From the NCBI RefSeq assembly GCF_036785885.1, contig NC_092320.1, positions 13,827,557-13,891,556 on the forward strand: a DNA stretch of 64,000 bases, given 5' to 3'. This DNA is from Coffea arabica. Taxonomy: Eukaryota > Streptophyta > Magnoliopsida > Gentianales > Rubiaceae. Below the pieces are notes generated by a model. It saw only the letters and a program-made list of their open reading frames with translations. It did no database searches and was not told the origin of the DNA. The translations under genes and the position numbers were made by a program. This document shows, piece by piece, positions 1 through 11,863 of the stretch; within the stretch, counting starts at the first letter, position 1, and each line of letters opens with the position of its first letter.

Positions 1-425
1 AGTAAAAGCTTATCTGGTGAGCTCTTAAGGAGGTAAAAGACAAATCTAAATAACCCAAAAAATACCAGAGCCTCGGGGATCCCATAGCCAGAATCAAGGA
101 AGAAAAACAAAAATCATACATATAACACAGCCAATGAAAGTTCTGAACCTACCACCCAAGAACAAGTTAAAACTTCTCAAAATTTTAATATATGCGCAAA
201 TTCTAGAAAAACCCAGAGGCTGACCTCCAACAATACCTAAACCTTGTTAAATTTGTAGCACGCATTTTAAAAAAAATAAATTAAAAAGCCACAATATGAG
301 AATTGAGCTATCAAACAATGAACATAAACCATGTCAAAGAAGAAAAACAAAAACAAATTTCCATTAATGCAGGAAAATATCAAAGATATTTAAAGGATGA
401 AAAAGAATCTGTAAGACGAAATTAC

Positions 426-3400
426 CCCTTGGTTGGAAGAGATTTGAGCTCTTGCAAACTGTGCATTTAACTGCTCTTGCCGATTGTATTGATTCACTTC
501 CTGCTGTCTGGCACCAAACTCCCTATTCTCTCGAATTGTATCCCAGGATCTCTCTTCTGTAGGTGCAGAAAATTGAGTAGACCGACTGCGCCAGTCGCGA
601 TTATCCGGCTCTGAGTAACGACTCAGGGGCTGATTTTGTGACTATTGACAGAAAGGATCACATAACATCAGATAAGCCAATGACAACCGTTCCAAAAGCC
701 AGTTAACACAAAACATCTCAAATTAAAACAACTATCCAAAACAACTAGTTGACGCTATAGAATGCTGCTGGAGTATAGTTGAAATCAGACAAGGCACTTA
801 CAGGGCTTTCCACATGACCCCAGCTTGGATCTTCACCAAAAAATTCAGCTTCAACATCTTTTTTGACTTTCAGAATGTTTTCTGCAATGCTGACCACCTA
901 CAATATATTAAGCCCATCAGATGCATGCAAAGCTTTATAGAGGTTTGAGAAATCATCCTTTTCTGGTGGCTTCCAAGATAGTCCACATGAAGTTCAATAC
1001 CAAAAGAAAAACACTAATGGTGAAGTCTTGATTCTTAACCATGAATCACAATAAAGTCAACAACAGATATACTAGTCTAGTAGCTAATCTGCCCAAAAAA
1101 ATAAATAAATAAAACCGCAACTTCATGTGCTTGCCAAAATCTGGCAAAAGAGATTTCTGAACTATGCTTCTTCCTACCAACATCAAGGTGTTGATTTAGT
1201 GAATTAGAAGCAGTGCACAAAATAATTACTATCTATCTAGCTATGACCCAAAAAAAAAAAATCTTCGTCCAATCCTATACAAGGGTACAGCACACAATAT
1301 AAGTTAGACTACTTCACCTCAAAGCGAATCAGTTGTATCAACCACTTTTCACACTCCCAAAAAAAAATCACACGTATCCAGATTGACACTGGGTCAAATC
1401 ATCAATACCCATTTTAAATACAGAAGATCTATTTAATTCAAAACCTCTATCACCATTGACAACACTTGGTAACATTTCAAAATTTAATTGAATACTTATG
1501 CAACTCAGTATGCACTGAGAATAAAACAAAGCGAACGATGTGGAAAGAATACCTCTCTCAACTGCAGCAGCTGGTCCCTGGTATATCGAATACGTTCCCG
1601 CCCCTCAAATCGAGTCTCTCCAGTCTACAATGGAAAATTAAGAACAGATCAAAAAGATCAGCAAGAGCAAAAATAGCCCAATGGAACAAGAAAACAGATG
1701 TGATAAACTAGGGTGGCGATTGAAATGAAACAAGAATACAGATGATAAACTAGGGTAGCAATTGAGTATCACATAGCCAGCACAACATTACTTACAAGAT
1801 AACAATTGCTTGCTAAGTCATTAAAACCTAAAAACCAGGGCACTAAGTTGGTTTAGAAATTTGACATTAAAAATATAAACATCACTTATCAGTACATATT
1901 CAACCAATGGTGCAGAAGCTTCCTTGCAATTGCCCCGTCTTAAAACAGAAAATAATTCAAACACATGTAGAGTCCTTACTTTACAAAATATTCTTTGGTA
2001 TAAAAGTAAGAAGTAAGATCATAAACATTCACCACCATGTAGTAAGGAAACCGAGTGCACACAGAGTCGCATAAGAGGCAACTAGAGGAAGGACACAGAA
2101 TGGCAATTCTCAATTTCATTATCCTTAATTATAAGAGAAGAAAGAAAAAGGACGCAATTTCGAGGAGGCCAGGTCTCAAAGGAAGCATCAGTTTTTTCTC
2201 CTTGAAACAATCTACTGGAGCTTTCATGTAAGTAGGGTTCTTTATGGGCTACAAGATACTCATTGAACGCCCACCTAAAGCCTACTCATTATTTTATGTC
2301 CATATTTACAGCAGATACACATCTTAAATGCACTGCCAAGAATTAGGACAATCTTTATCAGTCTCTTCACAGGCTCAAAAATGGTAACTACGTACAATGA
2401 GATTTCAATAGCAACACACCCTGTCAAGAAACAAAAGCTGTATGATTTCATTAGGCACAAAAAGCAACCAAGGTCCAAATTAGAGAAATTACAGAGAGGC
2501 ATATCATATAAGCACCCCAAGAATGTTTAAGGAAAAAGATCAAATAAAAAAAACCAAACTGTCCGAATAGAAATAACTGATTTTGAGGAATGATAAACCT
2601 AAGACGAGAACTCCACAATTAGATTTTTTTTTTTTTGGCTTATAAAACTCCAGATAAGCAAGTTAATATCAGCTCCATCAAGGAATCAATATCAGCTTTC
2701 TCAAATCAAAACTATTCTCAAGCAATAAAGGTCCGCATCCCAGTGTTACTACAAAAAATCAAGAATTCTTAATCACCTAAAGGACTGGCTTTTGCATATA
2801 AAGACATCTTCAACTGTCAAAAAAGCTCCATATACATAAATGAACGAGATTTCCATGATCCAACCACATTATCTATGTTACTTGATACAGATTAAACACA
2901 TGCTTCTTCAAAAACAATTACCTTCTGAACATAGCAAGCAAAATGACATTCTCAGAATCAGAATACAAATACCTCACCAAACCTAACGCACAAAATGACA
3001 TTCCACACACGCACGCACGCACACGCACATATATAAATATATATATGCACATATCCATGCAAATATACATTTTCCCACACATACAAATGGCCATGTTAAA
3101 TTCCAATAACACAATTGCTACAATGTTTTCCGCACTAGTAAGTCTGCCAAACATCAAATTTAAAAATTTGACAGTCAAGACCAGCTCGAACACAACTCAT
3201 GCCTTCCATAATCACTTGCAAAACTTTAGCTAAAAAATGCAAAACCCAAAAAGTATCTTTATCCCTAACATACGAATTAAATCCAAAACTATGTCAAAAT
3301 ATACAAAACTTGTTAAAGAATCATCACCGAACAGCTTCACTTATACCTGGAACCATAAAAATCCCAAAACTTTCTAATCAGTCCACTAAATTAACTCAGA

Positions 3401-3785
3401 ATTAGGCACAAATTCACCACACATTCGACATACTCCTAAAACTTAACAAGCCCAGAAAAATAAATTTAAAAAATTAGTTGTATGCACCAAAAATCCAATC
3501 TTAAAGCAATGAACAGCTGGACAATTCAGGTAAACATGGACAGAAACCACAAAACCCTAGATCTGATATTTGAAAATTTCTAAATAGATAAAATTAGACC
3601 TTGAAGGAAGAAAGAGGAGCACCGCCGGCGCCGGCGCCGCCATGAGGCCGGAAAAAGGGGAGATCAGAAGAATTGGCGTTGCTGTTATTGATTGAAGAGG
3701 TTTCAAAGCGAGGTCCAAGCACTCTGCTCCCTCCTCGGTTTCCACCTCCAGGTCTTAAACTTATCACCGTCTGATCAGCCTGCAT
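426..3785 (-). CDS. eIFiso4G: eIFiso4G translation initiation factor, N-terminal part (partial, runs off left edge)
   Basis: This is the scaffold subunit of the plant cap-binding complex eIFiso4F, which bridges eIFiso4E, eIF4A and eIF3 in the cytoplasm. Four coding exons can be read on the minus strand: 3785-3600, 1624-1553, 897-802 and 641-426. All join in phase 0 with GT-AG junctions and give 190 residues. The start MQADQTVISLRPGGG matches the eIFiso4G amino terminus. Residues 76-82 (YTRDQLL) form the canonical eIF4E-binding motif Y-x4-L-L. Exon 4 (residues 119-190) is rich in R, S, Q and E, with the block SWDTIRENREFG. The MIF4G and MA3 domains are not in the window, so the gene continues to the left. 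The first intron is about 2 kb. The family is recognised from memory of the Arabidopsis protein. Confidence 0.9.
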
Positions 3786-4040
3786 ACCTCAATCAAAAGC
3801 AATCTCCGCCGTCTAAAAAATTTTTCGAATCGAAAAGATTCAAACTTTATTGATATATAGATATGTATGTATCTATATACTCTGAAAGATAGAAGAGAAG
3901 GAGAGATAAGGGAAAGACAGAGATATGAAGCTAGTTTTATAGCGAGAGAGAGAGAGAGAGTTTTATTGTTTCCTCTCTCTACTGGGAAGAGGAATGAGGG
4001 GTGGAAGGGGTAAGAGTGAGTTATATAAGGTAGGAGCAAT
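3786..4040 (-). promoter_or_regulatory. Putative core promoter and 5' UTR of eIFiso4G
   Basis: Reading the minus strand, CTTATATAAC at about 4029-4020 is a plausible TATA box. Transcription would then start near 3990. The leader down to the ATG at 3785 holds a CT dinucleotide run at 3961-3942, a common feature of plant 5' UTRs. No transcript evidence is available. Confidence 0.45.
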
Positions 4041-4180
4041 ATGTTTATGGGGAGAGGGATGGGAAGGGTAGAGAAGGTGGAGAGAGAAAAACCCTTTCTT
4101 TGTTAGGATTAGGAAATTTTCCCCTTTTTATTTCTCCTTTTTTGTTTTTATGGTTTTGTTTTTCAAATATCTTAAAATCA

Positions 4181-4435
4181 CCGATTTGGATTGCTGAATT
4201 TTTTTAAAATTAATTTTTCAAATACTATTAAAATTTTAAAAAGTACTTTAGAAGGTATTTTAAAAAATAATTTAAATTTTTTTAATATTTAAAAAATATT
4301 TTAAAATATATCCTAAAAACTCTTCTACTCTTAAATATTTTAAAATATTTTTTAAAAATATCTCAAAATATACTATAAAAAATCTGTTACAGTAAAATTT
4401 TTTAAAAATACTCTAAAAAATGGCTAATCCAAACG
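4181..4435. mobile_element. AT-rich MITE-like element upstream of eIFiso4G
   Basis: The stretch is bounded by inverted ends: CGATTTGGATTGC on the left and TAATCCAAACG on the right. The inside is very AT-rich and contains a TTACAGTAA motif. The same end type (TTTGGATTG) and the same internal motif recur in other short elements in this window, which supports a MITE call. No clear target-site duplication was found. Confidence 0.5.
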
Positions 4436-4790
4436 CTTTCAATTTTCACCGACGAGTGTAGCAGTTAATGAAGTTAATGGACTAAGGGGATGATTAGTGG
4501 CTTTTTTTTTAAACCGGGTGTTGGCAAATTGGCAAAACATCAATTATTTAAAGTGGCTATTTTGCCCCTTGAAAATTGTTGGCTTGGGGGATTTGGCGCT
4601 CATGTAGTAGTATTTAGCTTTTTAGCGCGTTGATGTCCTTGTTATTTTTAGTCTCACATGCGAAGGTACAAGAACTCTAGGTTAAGTTGTTTACTTGGTA
4701 GCTGTTTTGTTTTTGTACTATCATGAATGCAATTATGAAACCTTTTGACGTATTTTGATCTTGTTGCGTGGTAGAATATTGTAAGAATTA

Positions 4791-6028
4791 GGGCAAATTA
4801 TCCAATTGGCCCTTGAACTCTTTGCTTAGGTAAAAATAAACCCCTCATCTATTTTTTGCTGATTTTAAGCCCTCGAACTTGTAAAATTGGGCACCTATGA
4901 CCCTTTTAGCCAGTTTCTCCGGTTTTGCAACCGGAAGGCCAATTCACACGAATGTCGGTGTGCTTCTTTAAAGGGCATTTTTGTCCGCATCTTCTAAGCA
5001 AAAAGGGAAACTCCTCCTTCTTCCCTCCATTTCTGCAAAACCCTCGCCGTAGCTTTCTCAATCGCCGCCCATATCATTCAAACCCACTTCAGAGCCTTTC
5101 TGGTTCGCAAATCGAGAACCCTCCGGCAGCTCAAGGACCTTGCTTCCATCAAGTCAACTTTCAACACTCTCAAATCTTCTGTCTCAAAGAATCTTCATTT
5201 AGATCCTCAACTTTTGTTCCGCAAAGCCTTAGGATTGCTATTCAAACTCGATTCCATTAAACCTGAAAAAATAATTTCTGGGTTAATGCTCTCAAATGCT
5301 TTTTCACTAGTGCGTCTTTCTCGAAAGTTATCGGCTCAAATGAGGCAAACAGGGAGAGAGTGGGATTTCTGTAAAGGGTGGTTGCCCCCTCTCTGTTTTA
5401 AGCCTAAGATTTCAAACGCAAGCAAACCAACAGCCCTTTGATTTAGCAGACTGCAGAAATAATTCTTGTACTTCCATTGAGGTTTCTGACAATTTCACTT
5501 TGCACCCCCCCACATGCTGAGCGCTTACTACCTCCTCCTGCTGTGGATCATGCTAAATGGCTGTCCTGTATTTACCATGAAAAGAGGCTGTGATGATTTT
5601 ATTTATTCGCAGAGCCGAGTTGGGTCAGGCAATTGAGCAAAATTGACCCGTATCTTGGCGGGGCAACCCCGGATGGCAGAATTGTTGGTACCAACCCTGA
5701 CATGCAACCGGTGCTGCAGCCATGGCGGTGTCAAAGTCTTTTGCTGACATTCCAAGGAAAGCTGAAGAAGTTGGGGGGATTTTGCAGAAATGGAGGAAAG
5801 AAGGGGGTTGTTCCTTTTTGCTTAGGAGATGTGGACAAAAATGCCCTTTGAAGAAGCACACTGGTATTCGTGTGAATTGGCCTCCCGGTTGCAAAACCGG
5901 AGAAACTGGCTAAAAGGGTCATAGGTGCCCAATTTTACAAGTTCGAGGGTTTAAAGTCAGTAAAAAATAGATGAGGGGCTTATTTTTACTTAGATAAAGA
6001 GTTCAAGGGCCAATTGGATAATTTGCCC
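4791..6028. mobile_element. Pack-MULE-like transposon with BAG-domain gene fragment
   Basis: A 1,238 bp non-autonomous element with terminal inverted repeats (TIRs) of about 250 bp (4791-5042 and about 5780-6028). The ends begin GGGCAAATTATCCAATTGG. It is flanked by a perfect 9 bp duplication, TAAGAATTA, at 4782-4790 and 6029-6037. Long TIRs plus a 9 bp TSD are the signature of Mutator-like elements. The TIRs contain the small palindrome CCGGTTTTGCAACCGG. The core carries host-derived coding sequence (see 5040-5270) and an unidentified segment at about 5570-5780. No transposase is encoded. Confidence 0.88.
5040..5270 (+). pseudogene. Captured fragment of an IQ/BAG-domain co-chaperone gene (BAG8-like)
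   Basis: One open frame inside the transposon reads through an IQ-like calmodulin-binding segment (IIQTHFRAFLVRKSRTLRQL). It continues into a helix beginning KDLASIKSTFNTLKSSVSKN and then LFKLDSIK. This order and these residues resemble the IQ plus start-of-BAG region of plant BAG-family proteins such as BAG8. There is no start codon or ending of its own. After about 5270 the frame loses recognisable similarity, and the right end of the BAG domain is missing. It is probably a transduplicated exon piece rather than a working gene. The family call is from memory; a blastx search would settle it. Confidence 0.6.
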
Positions 6029-6037
6029 TAAGAATTA

Positions 6038-8150
6038 ATATAAGCTTTGAGCTTTAAAATTTAAGATAAACGTAGCTATACTTTAAATTACATCTATTAT
6101 ATGTCGAACAAGTATAATTCATTGCGATACATCACAAATATGGTAATGGTATGATAATAATTTCGATAAAGTTAGAAAAGCAAAATATCGTAGGCCACCT
6201 TATTATTGGTTGGGCAATTAATTTTTTCTTTTTCACCTTTTGATTGACGCAAATTGAACCGAAAAGATACAATGAGAATATGTTAGGGTTCTAAATAATT
6301 AAAATGGTGTTCAAACGACATGCCCTCAAGTCTATATTATAAGCTCATACAATTTAAAGAGTAAATATTTATATATTATTCATGTGGATTCAAGTTCTCC
6401 TGCTTACACTTAACAAAAAAAATTATATATTGTCCACGTGTATAAAAAACATGAGCTATACTCATTGGATTTAATTCAAGTCTTTTTTATATTTTGCTAA
6501 TTCAATGAACTAAATTTATGATAATTTTGTGTCGTACTTTGCGTGCTAGTAAGATACGTGAATTTTATAACATTATAAACTTCAACAAACTTCTATCTTC
6601 TTATACATCACTTGATAGAATTTTTCGATCATATTTATGCTTTGCCTTTTTCAAAAAAAAAAAAAAAACAATGCCATAACTACATACTTTGTTTTTCCGT
6701 ACTACGTTCAATTCTTTTCTTGATATAAATATAGCCTCCTTCTAGAAACAATAACATGCTTTTTGCAGAATAGTTGAATTAGAAAAGCTAAAGCATATGT
6801 TTGTATACATCACAAGCTGCGTAATTGTATAGAAACAAATAGTACTATAATTAGGAGAAACTCATTTAAAGCCAAATAGATAAAAGTTTTTAGGCTTTTA
6901 CAACTAATAGATAAAAGTTTATTTTCTATTTGGGTAATGAAATAATCATTTTAAATTAACAAGTGTAAATCCATAAACATTTTCAAAATGATTACAACTA
7001 AAAGCTAGTCAATAAGGAATGTATGTTTAATTACATATGATAACTCAAATCTTTTTTTTTTTGGAAGAATTATTTCATTTTATGTAATAGTATATCTTTT
7101 ATATGATCAATCGTAGGTAATGACAAATTATCAATTAACATAGGCAAGTCTCGATTTGACATTAAAATCAAGATGAGTGTGCATCAAATGCATTCTTATT
7201 AATATACTAATATCAGTTGAATGTACAAATCCTAAATTGTGAATTACATAAACTCGTAATTTAAAGTAAAATAATTACAAAATAACATTTTTGAGCTTCT
7301 TAAAACAATGTGTATTTGGTATTATGGCCCAAAATCTTAAGTTTGTTAGTTTTATACTCACAATACAAATTATAATTGGTGTCTAGAGACCATGAATTCA
7401 TTTCTTACCAATATAAGAATATTGGAGGGGTCAATATGAGGAAAGTGAAGCATTATGGGGTTGAAACTTGGAAGTTAGTATCCTGCCCGAGGCCATTAAA
7501 GTAAACTCAAAGGCCATTTCTCAGTTTTTAACTTTATAGGTGGAGCGATTTTGTACCTTCCAAACAACAAATTTGGGACTCTTGGATTTGCCCTCCTTTT
7601 TATCGGTCACCGGTAGGGTGTGTAAGTGTAACATTTCAGGTATGGGAAATTTAGCAGCAGATGGCGCGTCAGTGTCTTCGGGTGACAGGCACGTGGCAGT
7701 TAATTCGGTATGCGTTCACTTTCTAATCATGACTTTTTGAAATAAAAACAAAAATTAAGAGTGTGCCACGTCAACAATTGCGTCACGCTCTTTTTGCCCT
7801 TTTCTGTTTTGGGTAAGATTTCTGCAAATTTAATTTTTCACTTTCTGCCAGAAAAGTTATTTTTCTTTGGTAAGGAAATTAACAATAAAGGAAAACTTGT
7901 TATTCTACGTACATGGTTGTAAAATTTATTTTAAGTTTTAGTTAGAAAAATTCGATTTATTGCTATATTCATTTGAATTTACTGCATACTATGTTATTGA
8001 GATTTAGATAAATTTAAACTTCATTTCGAGACTGTGTTTATTAAAGTGTTTTTTTTTACAACACATTTATGCTAACTACATTTTAAAAAAATCTAAAAAT
8101 ACTAAAATGATACATCAAAACATGCTTAAAAAATACATCACCAAAAATAT
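6038..8150. other. Gene-free AT-rich intergenic stretch
   Basis: No exon chain or conserved protein frame was recognised. The stretch holds short homopolymer runs (for example poly-A near 6653-6668) and AT-rich DNA. The small open frame at 7540-7740 has no family resemblance and is probably chance. Confidence 0.6.
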
Positions 8151-8954
8151 GGTCCCGTTTGACAAACGAATTTTTTGCCAAATTTTTTTTTCTGTAAGCT
8201 TTTTTGCAATTTTAACAACAATAACCTAAAAAAACTCCCCAATATTTTTGTTATACACATCTTACAATATCCAAAAACACACAAATCCCTTCTTTCTATT
8301 CTTCTTCTTCCTCCCGCTACCTCAACCCTCCACCGCCAGAGCCGTCACCTAGCGTCGATTGGCAACTCTACCAACACCGGCCGCTGGTGACCATGTTTTT
8401 GTTTTCTTTCTCTCTTTCCTTCCCCTCTCCCCCTTTCTCCACTATCCCTTCCCTTCCACCAGATTGACATAGGGAAGAGGAGGGTGGCGGGGAAAGGGAG
8501 AGAGGGGATGAGGTGGGGGGAAGAGTGGGGAAAAGGGGAGATGAGAGGGGAGGAGAAGAGGAAGGAGGAGAAGAACGGAGAGAGGAGGGGAGGAGAGAAG
8601 AAGGAGGTGGCGGGGAAGAAGGGAGGAGATGGGGAGAGGGAAGGAAGAGAGAGAGGAAGGAGGAGAGGGAGGAAGAGAGAGAAAGAAAAAAAAGAGAAGG
8701 TTGACATCGTTGGCGTCGGAGAAGATGAACAGTGAGGTGCGGAAAAAGGAGAGGAGAAGAAAGAAAAGGAAAATGAAAGAGAAAGAAAAAGAAAAAGAAA
8801 TGGAAAAAAAGAAAAAGGAAAAAAAAGGAAAGATTTTTTTTTTGGCTAAAAAGGAAAGTTTTTACATAATTCAAAAAGTTTTCTTACAAACTCTACAATA
8901 AGTATAATAAAATATAAGACAAACGTTCAAAAAACTCATTTATCAAATGGGACC
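8151..8954. mobile_element. Short-TIR element with purine-rich core
   Basis: The left end GGTCCCGTTTGACAAACGA and the right end, read inverted as GGTCCCATTTGATAAATGA, form a TIR. The flanks share TAT (8148-8150 and 8955-8957), compatible with the 3 bp TSD of PIF/Harbinger-type elements. The core from about 8465 to 8835 is almost pure purine on the plus strand. That composition gives long meaningless open frames on both strands. The segment 8310-8400 is GC-richer and may be captured DNA. No transposase is present. Confidence 0.6.
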
Positions 8955-9229
8955 TATATTTTTAAAGATGTTGTCAACACCAATGATCTTGTTTTATGGT
9001 AAATTAAATGAAAAGGTCTTAAATCACAAAATATTTTTCCAGTTAAAAGATAATTAAAATTTAAACAAAAGATTAATTTAAAAACTAAATGACAACAATC
9101 GATAAACAAATTTGTGATTCTTTAAGTGAAATTAATTTGATAAGCAAGAAATTGGAAAAACCCTACAGTCCTTTAGGGCCCTGAAAAGCCAGTTGAAGGA
9201 CTTCACAATCCAACCTTGCTTCCCACCTT
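8955..9229. other. Short AT-rich stretch, nothing recognised
   Basis: No gene, repeat structure or motif that I can support. Confidence 0.5.
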
Positions 9230-10540
9230 ACCGGTAAACACGGATGAGAGCCATCCTTTCCTCTTCATGCTCAGCCTTTGCATCTTTTCCAAGCAACTCC
9301 TCTTCAGTTTTACTATCACTACTAACTAGCAGTCTCCTCTGTGTCCACCATATTCTCTCCATGACCCATGCTCGTCCAAAACAGCTACATTCTCATCCTA
9401 TTCTCGCCGAGTGGATCAGTAAATTCTGGCCTTCTCTTTTCTTCATTTTTGACACCCCTTGTTTGTATCCTTAAATAGCAGCAGTGCTAATTTTATGTCT
9501 AGATTTTTTTTCCATGCATCTTCTTCAGCATTATCTTCACTGAAAGTCCCACTGATCATAGTCTTGTTTTCTTTTCCATTAACATTAGCAAAACCACTGA
9601 CTTCTCCACTCTCGAGTCTTCAACTCTAAATAGGTTCGCCTTTGGACTCACAATCTTGAATACCATGGCCTTTTGTTGTATTACTACTACAGTACTACCA
9701 TCCTTGTGACCTGCAGTCCCTTCTCATCACTACACTTTTTCTCAATAACTCCATCAAATTAAAACAGCTTGTCACATTCCTTATAAAAGATATTCAGTCC
9801 ATTCGAATAGAAGTTAAGACGGGTACTTTTACATGCCGTGTCCTTTATATGGGAATTCGAGGCCAGGGGACCATTCCCTCCACAAAAATTTGAGTCCATG
9901 AGAAATCGAACAAAAGGCTGCTGAATTGGCTGATTTTTTACGTGTACCAATTGAAGTATTTTGAGAAATGCGTAAAAAAATAGATGTTTTTTCAACAAGA
10001 GGGATATTTTTAGGTTGCTCTAATGCCTTCATATTTTCTGCAAGATCATCAGCTTCCTTCTCAAGCTCCTTAAATATATCATCGAAATTGTTCTGAACTG
10101 CTTCGGTTCATAACTTCTGCAAAACTCCAGCTTAATGTTCTCTAGTAACTCATCCACGTACAAGGCAAGGAGAAAGCTGCGAGTACAAACCCAAGATCAT
10201 GTTGTCAGATGCATGCATTTTAGACTGACTAAACTTGGGAGTACCAGGTGCATCTTAAGTGTAGCATGTAGCTGCTGGTCGATCGCTTCCCCGAATCCCC
10301 ACGAGGCAAGTACTGATCAGGTCATCAATGGCTAGAGTCCTCAAGAGACGCCTCTCCAAGCCCTCCAATTTGTACAGAGGATCAAACTTACTCTGCTGAA
10401 AATCAATAACTGGTCCAACATGTTCTTGCCGGGAACCGACTAACAGATATTTGTTGAAGAAATTAGCAAGAGAAGAACGCATGGATGGATTTTTTTTTTT
10501 TTTCCCTACTGCAAAATAGATGGATGGATAATAAGCCAAG
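9230..10540 (-). pseudogene. SRP receptor alpha-subunit pseudogene (5' half)
   Basis: On the minus strand, blocks scattered over three frames follow the order of the plant signal-recognition-particle receptor alpha subunit. A block near AIDDLISTCLVGIRGSD is followed by YVDELLENIKLEF and then FKELEKEADDLAENMKALEQP (SRX domain). Next comes the acidic linker with FANVNGKENK, EFTDPLGEN and SDSKTEEELLGKDAKAEHEE, ending in KGWLSSVF. Stops and frameshifts separate the blocks. The GTPase domain (NG) is absent. An intact gene would anchor ribosome-nascent chain complexes at the ER; this copy cannot be functional. Assignment rests on remembered family sequence. Confidence 0.62.
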
Positions 10541-10600
10541 TTGCTCGGTACTGCCAGGCATAGGATTCGAATCCTATATCTTATAGGAGAGAAAACTTAA

Positions 10601-11034
10601 CAACCCTTCCTTATCATTTGGCTCGAGCTTGGTTTGATTGGTATAAATTTGAATTTTATATGTAATAATTTCAAGTTTTTCAAGCTTGACTCGAGTTCGA
10701 TTAGATAAAATCTCGTCTGAATTCGATTTGACAAATAAATAAGTCAAACTTAAAAAAAATTTTAAGTCCATTAAAATAATCAAATAAGTATGAACATTAG
10801 GGTGTTTGGCTTAATTTCAACCCTTCCTTATCATTTGGCTCGAGCTTGGTTTGATTAGTATAAATTTGAATTTTATATGTAATAATTTCAAGTTATTCAA
10901 GCTTGACTCGAGTTCGATTAGATAAAATTTCGTTTGAATTCGATTTGACAAATAAATAAGTCAAACTTTAACAAAATTTTAAGTCGATTAAAATAATCAA
11001 ATAAGTTTAAAGATTATGGTATTTGACTTAATTA
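10601..11034. repeat. Tandem duplication, two units of about 217 bp
   Basis: The segment starting CAACCCTTCCTTATCATTTG at 10601 is repeated from 10818 with only scattered substitutions across the unit. Each unit contains GGCTCGAGCTTGG and CTTGACTCGAGTTCGATTAG, the TCGA-rich vocabulary also seen at 23.1-23.5 kb and around 42.6 kb. It is therefore probably a duplicated piece of that dispersed repeat. Confidence 0.8.
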
Positions 11035-11040
11035 AGCCAG

Positions 11041-11211
11041 TTTACATCCCTATTGATAATACTTCGACTTAAGGTGTATTCCTTTTATTTCCTAAATGCA
11101 TTTGGATTTAAGATTAGTTTAAGAATTCAATTATTTGCGATCATACATCTTTTTGTTTTGATGTAAATGAGATAAAAAAAAGTGTTTAGAGAATTTTATA
11201 TATATAAGCAG

Positions 11212-11256
<45 letters not shown>

Positions 11257-11863
11257 ATAGTTTACATATCTAACTATTATATTTCCAATAAAATCAGGAT
11301 GAAACATGTCCATTCCAAATTAGGAAATAGTTGCTTAGCACTCTAAAGTATCTTATTTAACATTTCTTTGAATTTCCAGTTATATTAGACAAATTAACAA
11401 AGCATATCTTCCACATTTTTTCGTTCTTCTTAAATTACGTGCCCAAAATTACCTAAGAAATCATACTCATTCTCTTTTATCGCAAAATGTAAACATTGCA
11501 ATTTTATCATTGAAAAGAAGAAGTACATGCATATGTGTAACTAATGACAATCAAATTGATGGATCAATTGAATCCAAGACGACATAAGCTACTAATTAAT
11601 AAACCATCTTAGGAATGTTCTATAGAATTAACTATAGGCTTACAATATCGTTAATTTATATATATATATATATGTATGTATATATATGACTCACATTTGA
11701 GTCGATCCAGTTTTTAAAAATTCAACGGTCCAATTCGATCATTGGTCTTTAAAGATCGGATTTATTCAAATTATCGCCTTATACATATATATATATATAT
11801 ATATACAGTATGTTTGTATGTATATGTATATATATAGTGTCATTCCCTTAGCTCCCGCTCAAA
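11041..11863. other. Intergenic region with TA microsatellites upstream of MPS1
   Basis: It contains (TA)n tracts at about 11212-11248, 11658-11672 and 11786-11804. It should include the MPS1/PRD2 promoter. TATATATAG at about 11827-11835 could act as a TATA box but lies very near the first ATG, so it may only be microsatellite sequence. Confidence 0.5.

Noticed and set aside
3764..4039. Minus-strand 91-codon frame upstream of eIFiso4G
   Set aside because: It overlaps the 5' UTR and CT run and is out of frame with the conserved start at 3785.
8345..8901. Long overlapping open frames on both strands (up to 168 codons)
   Set aside because: They lie in an almost pure purine/pyrimidine tract, so stop codons are absent by composition. 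The proteins are Ser/Pro/Phe or Lys/Glu/Arg runs with no family.
11212..11250. TA-rich tract considered as a TATA promoter
   Set aside because: It is a simple dinucleotide microsatellite with no nearby gene start.
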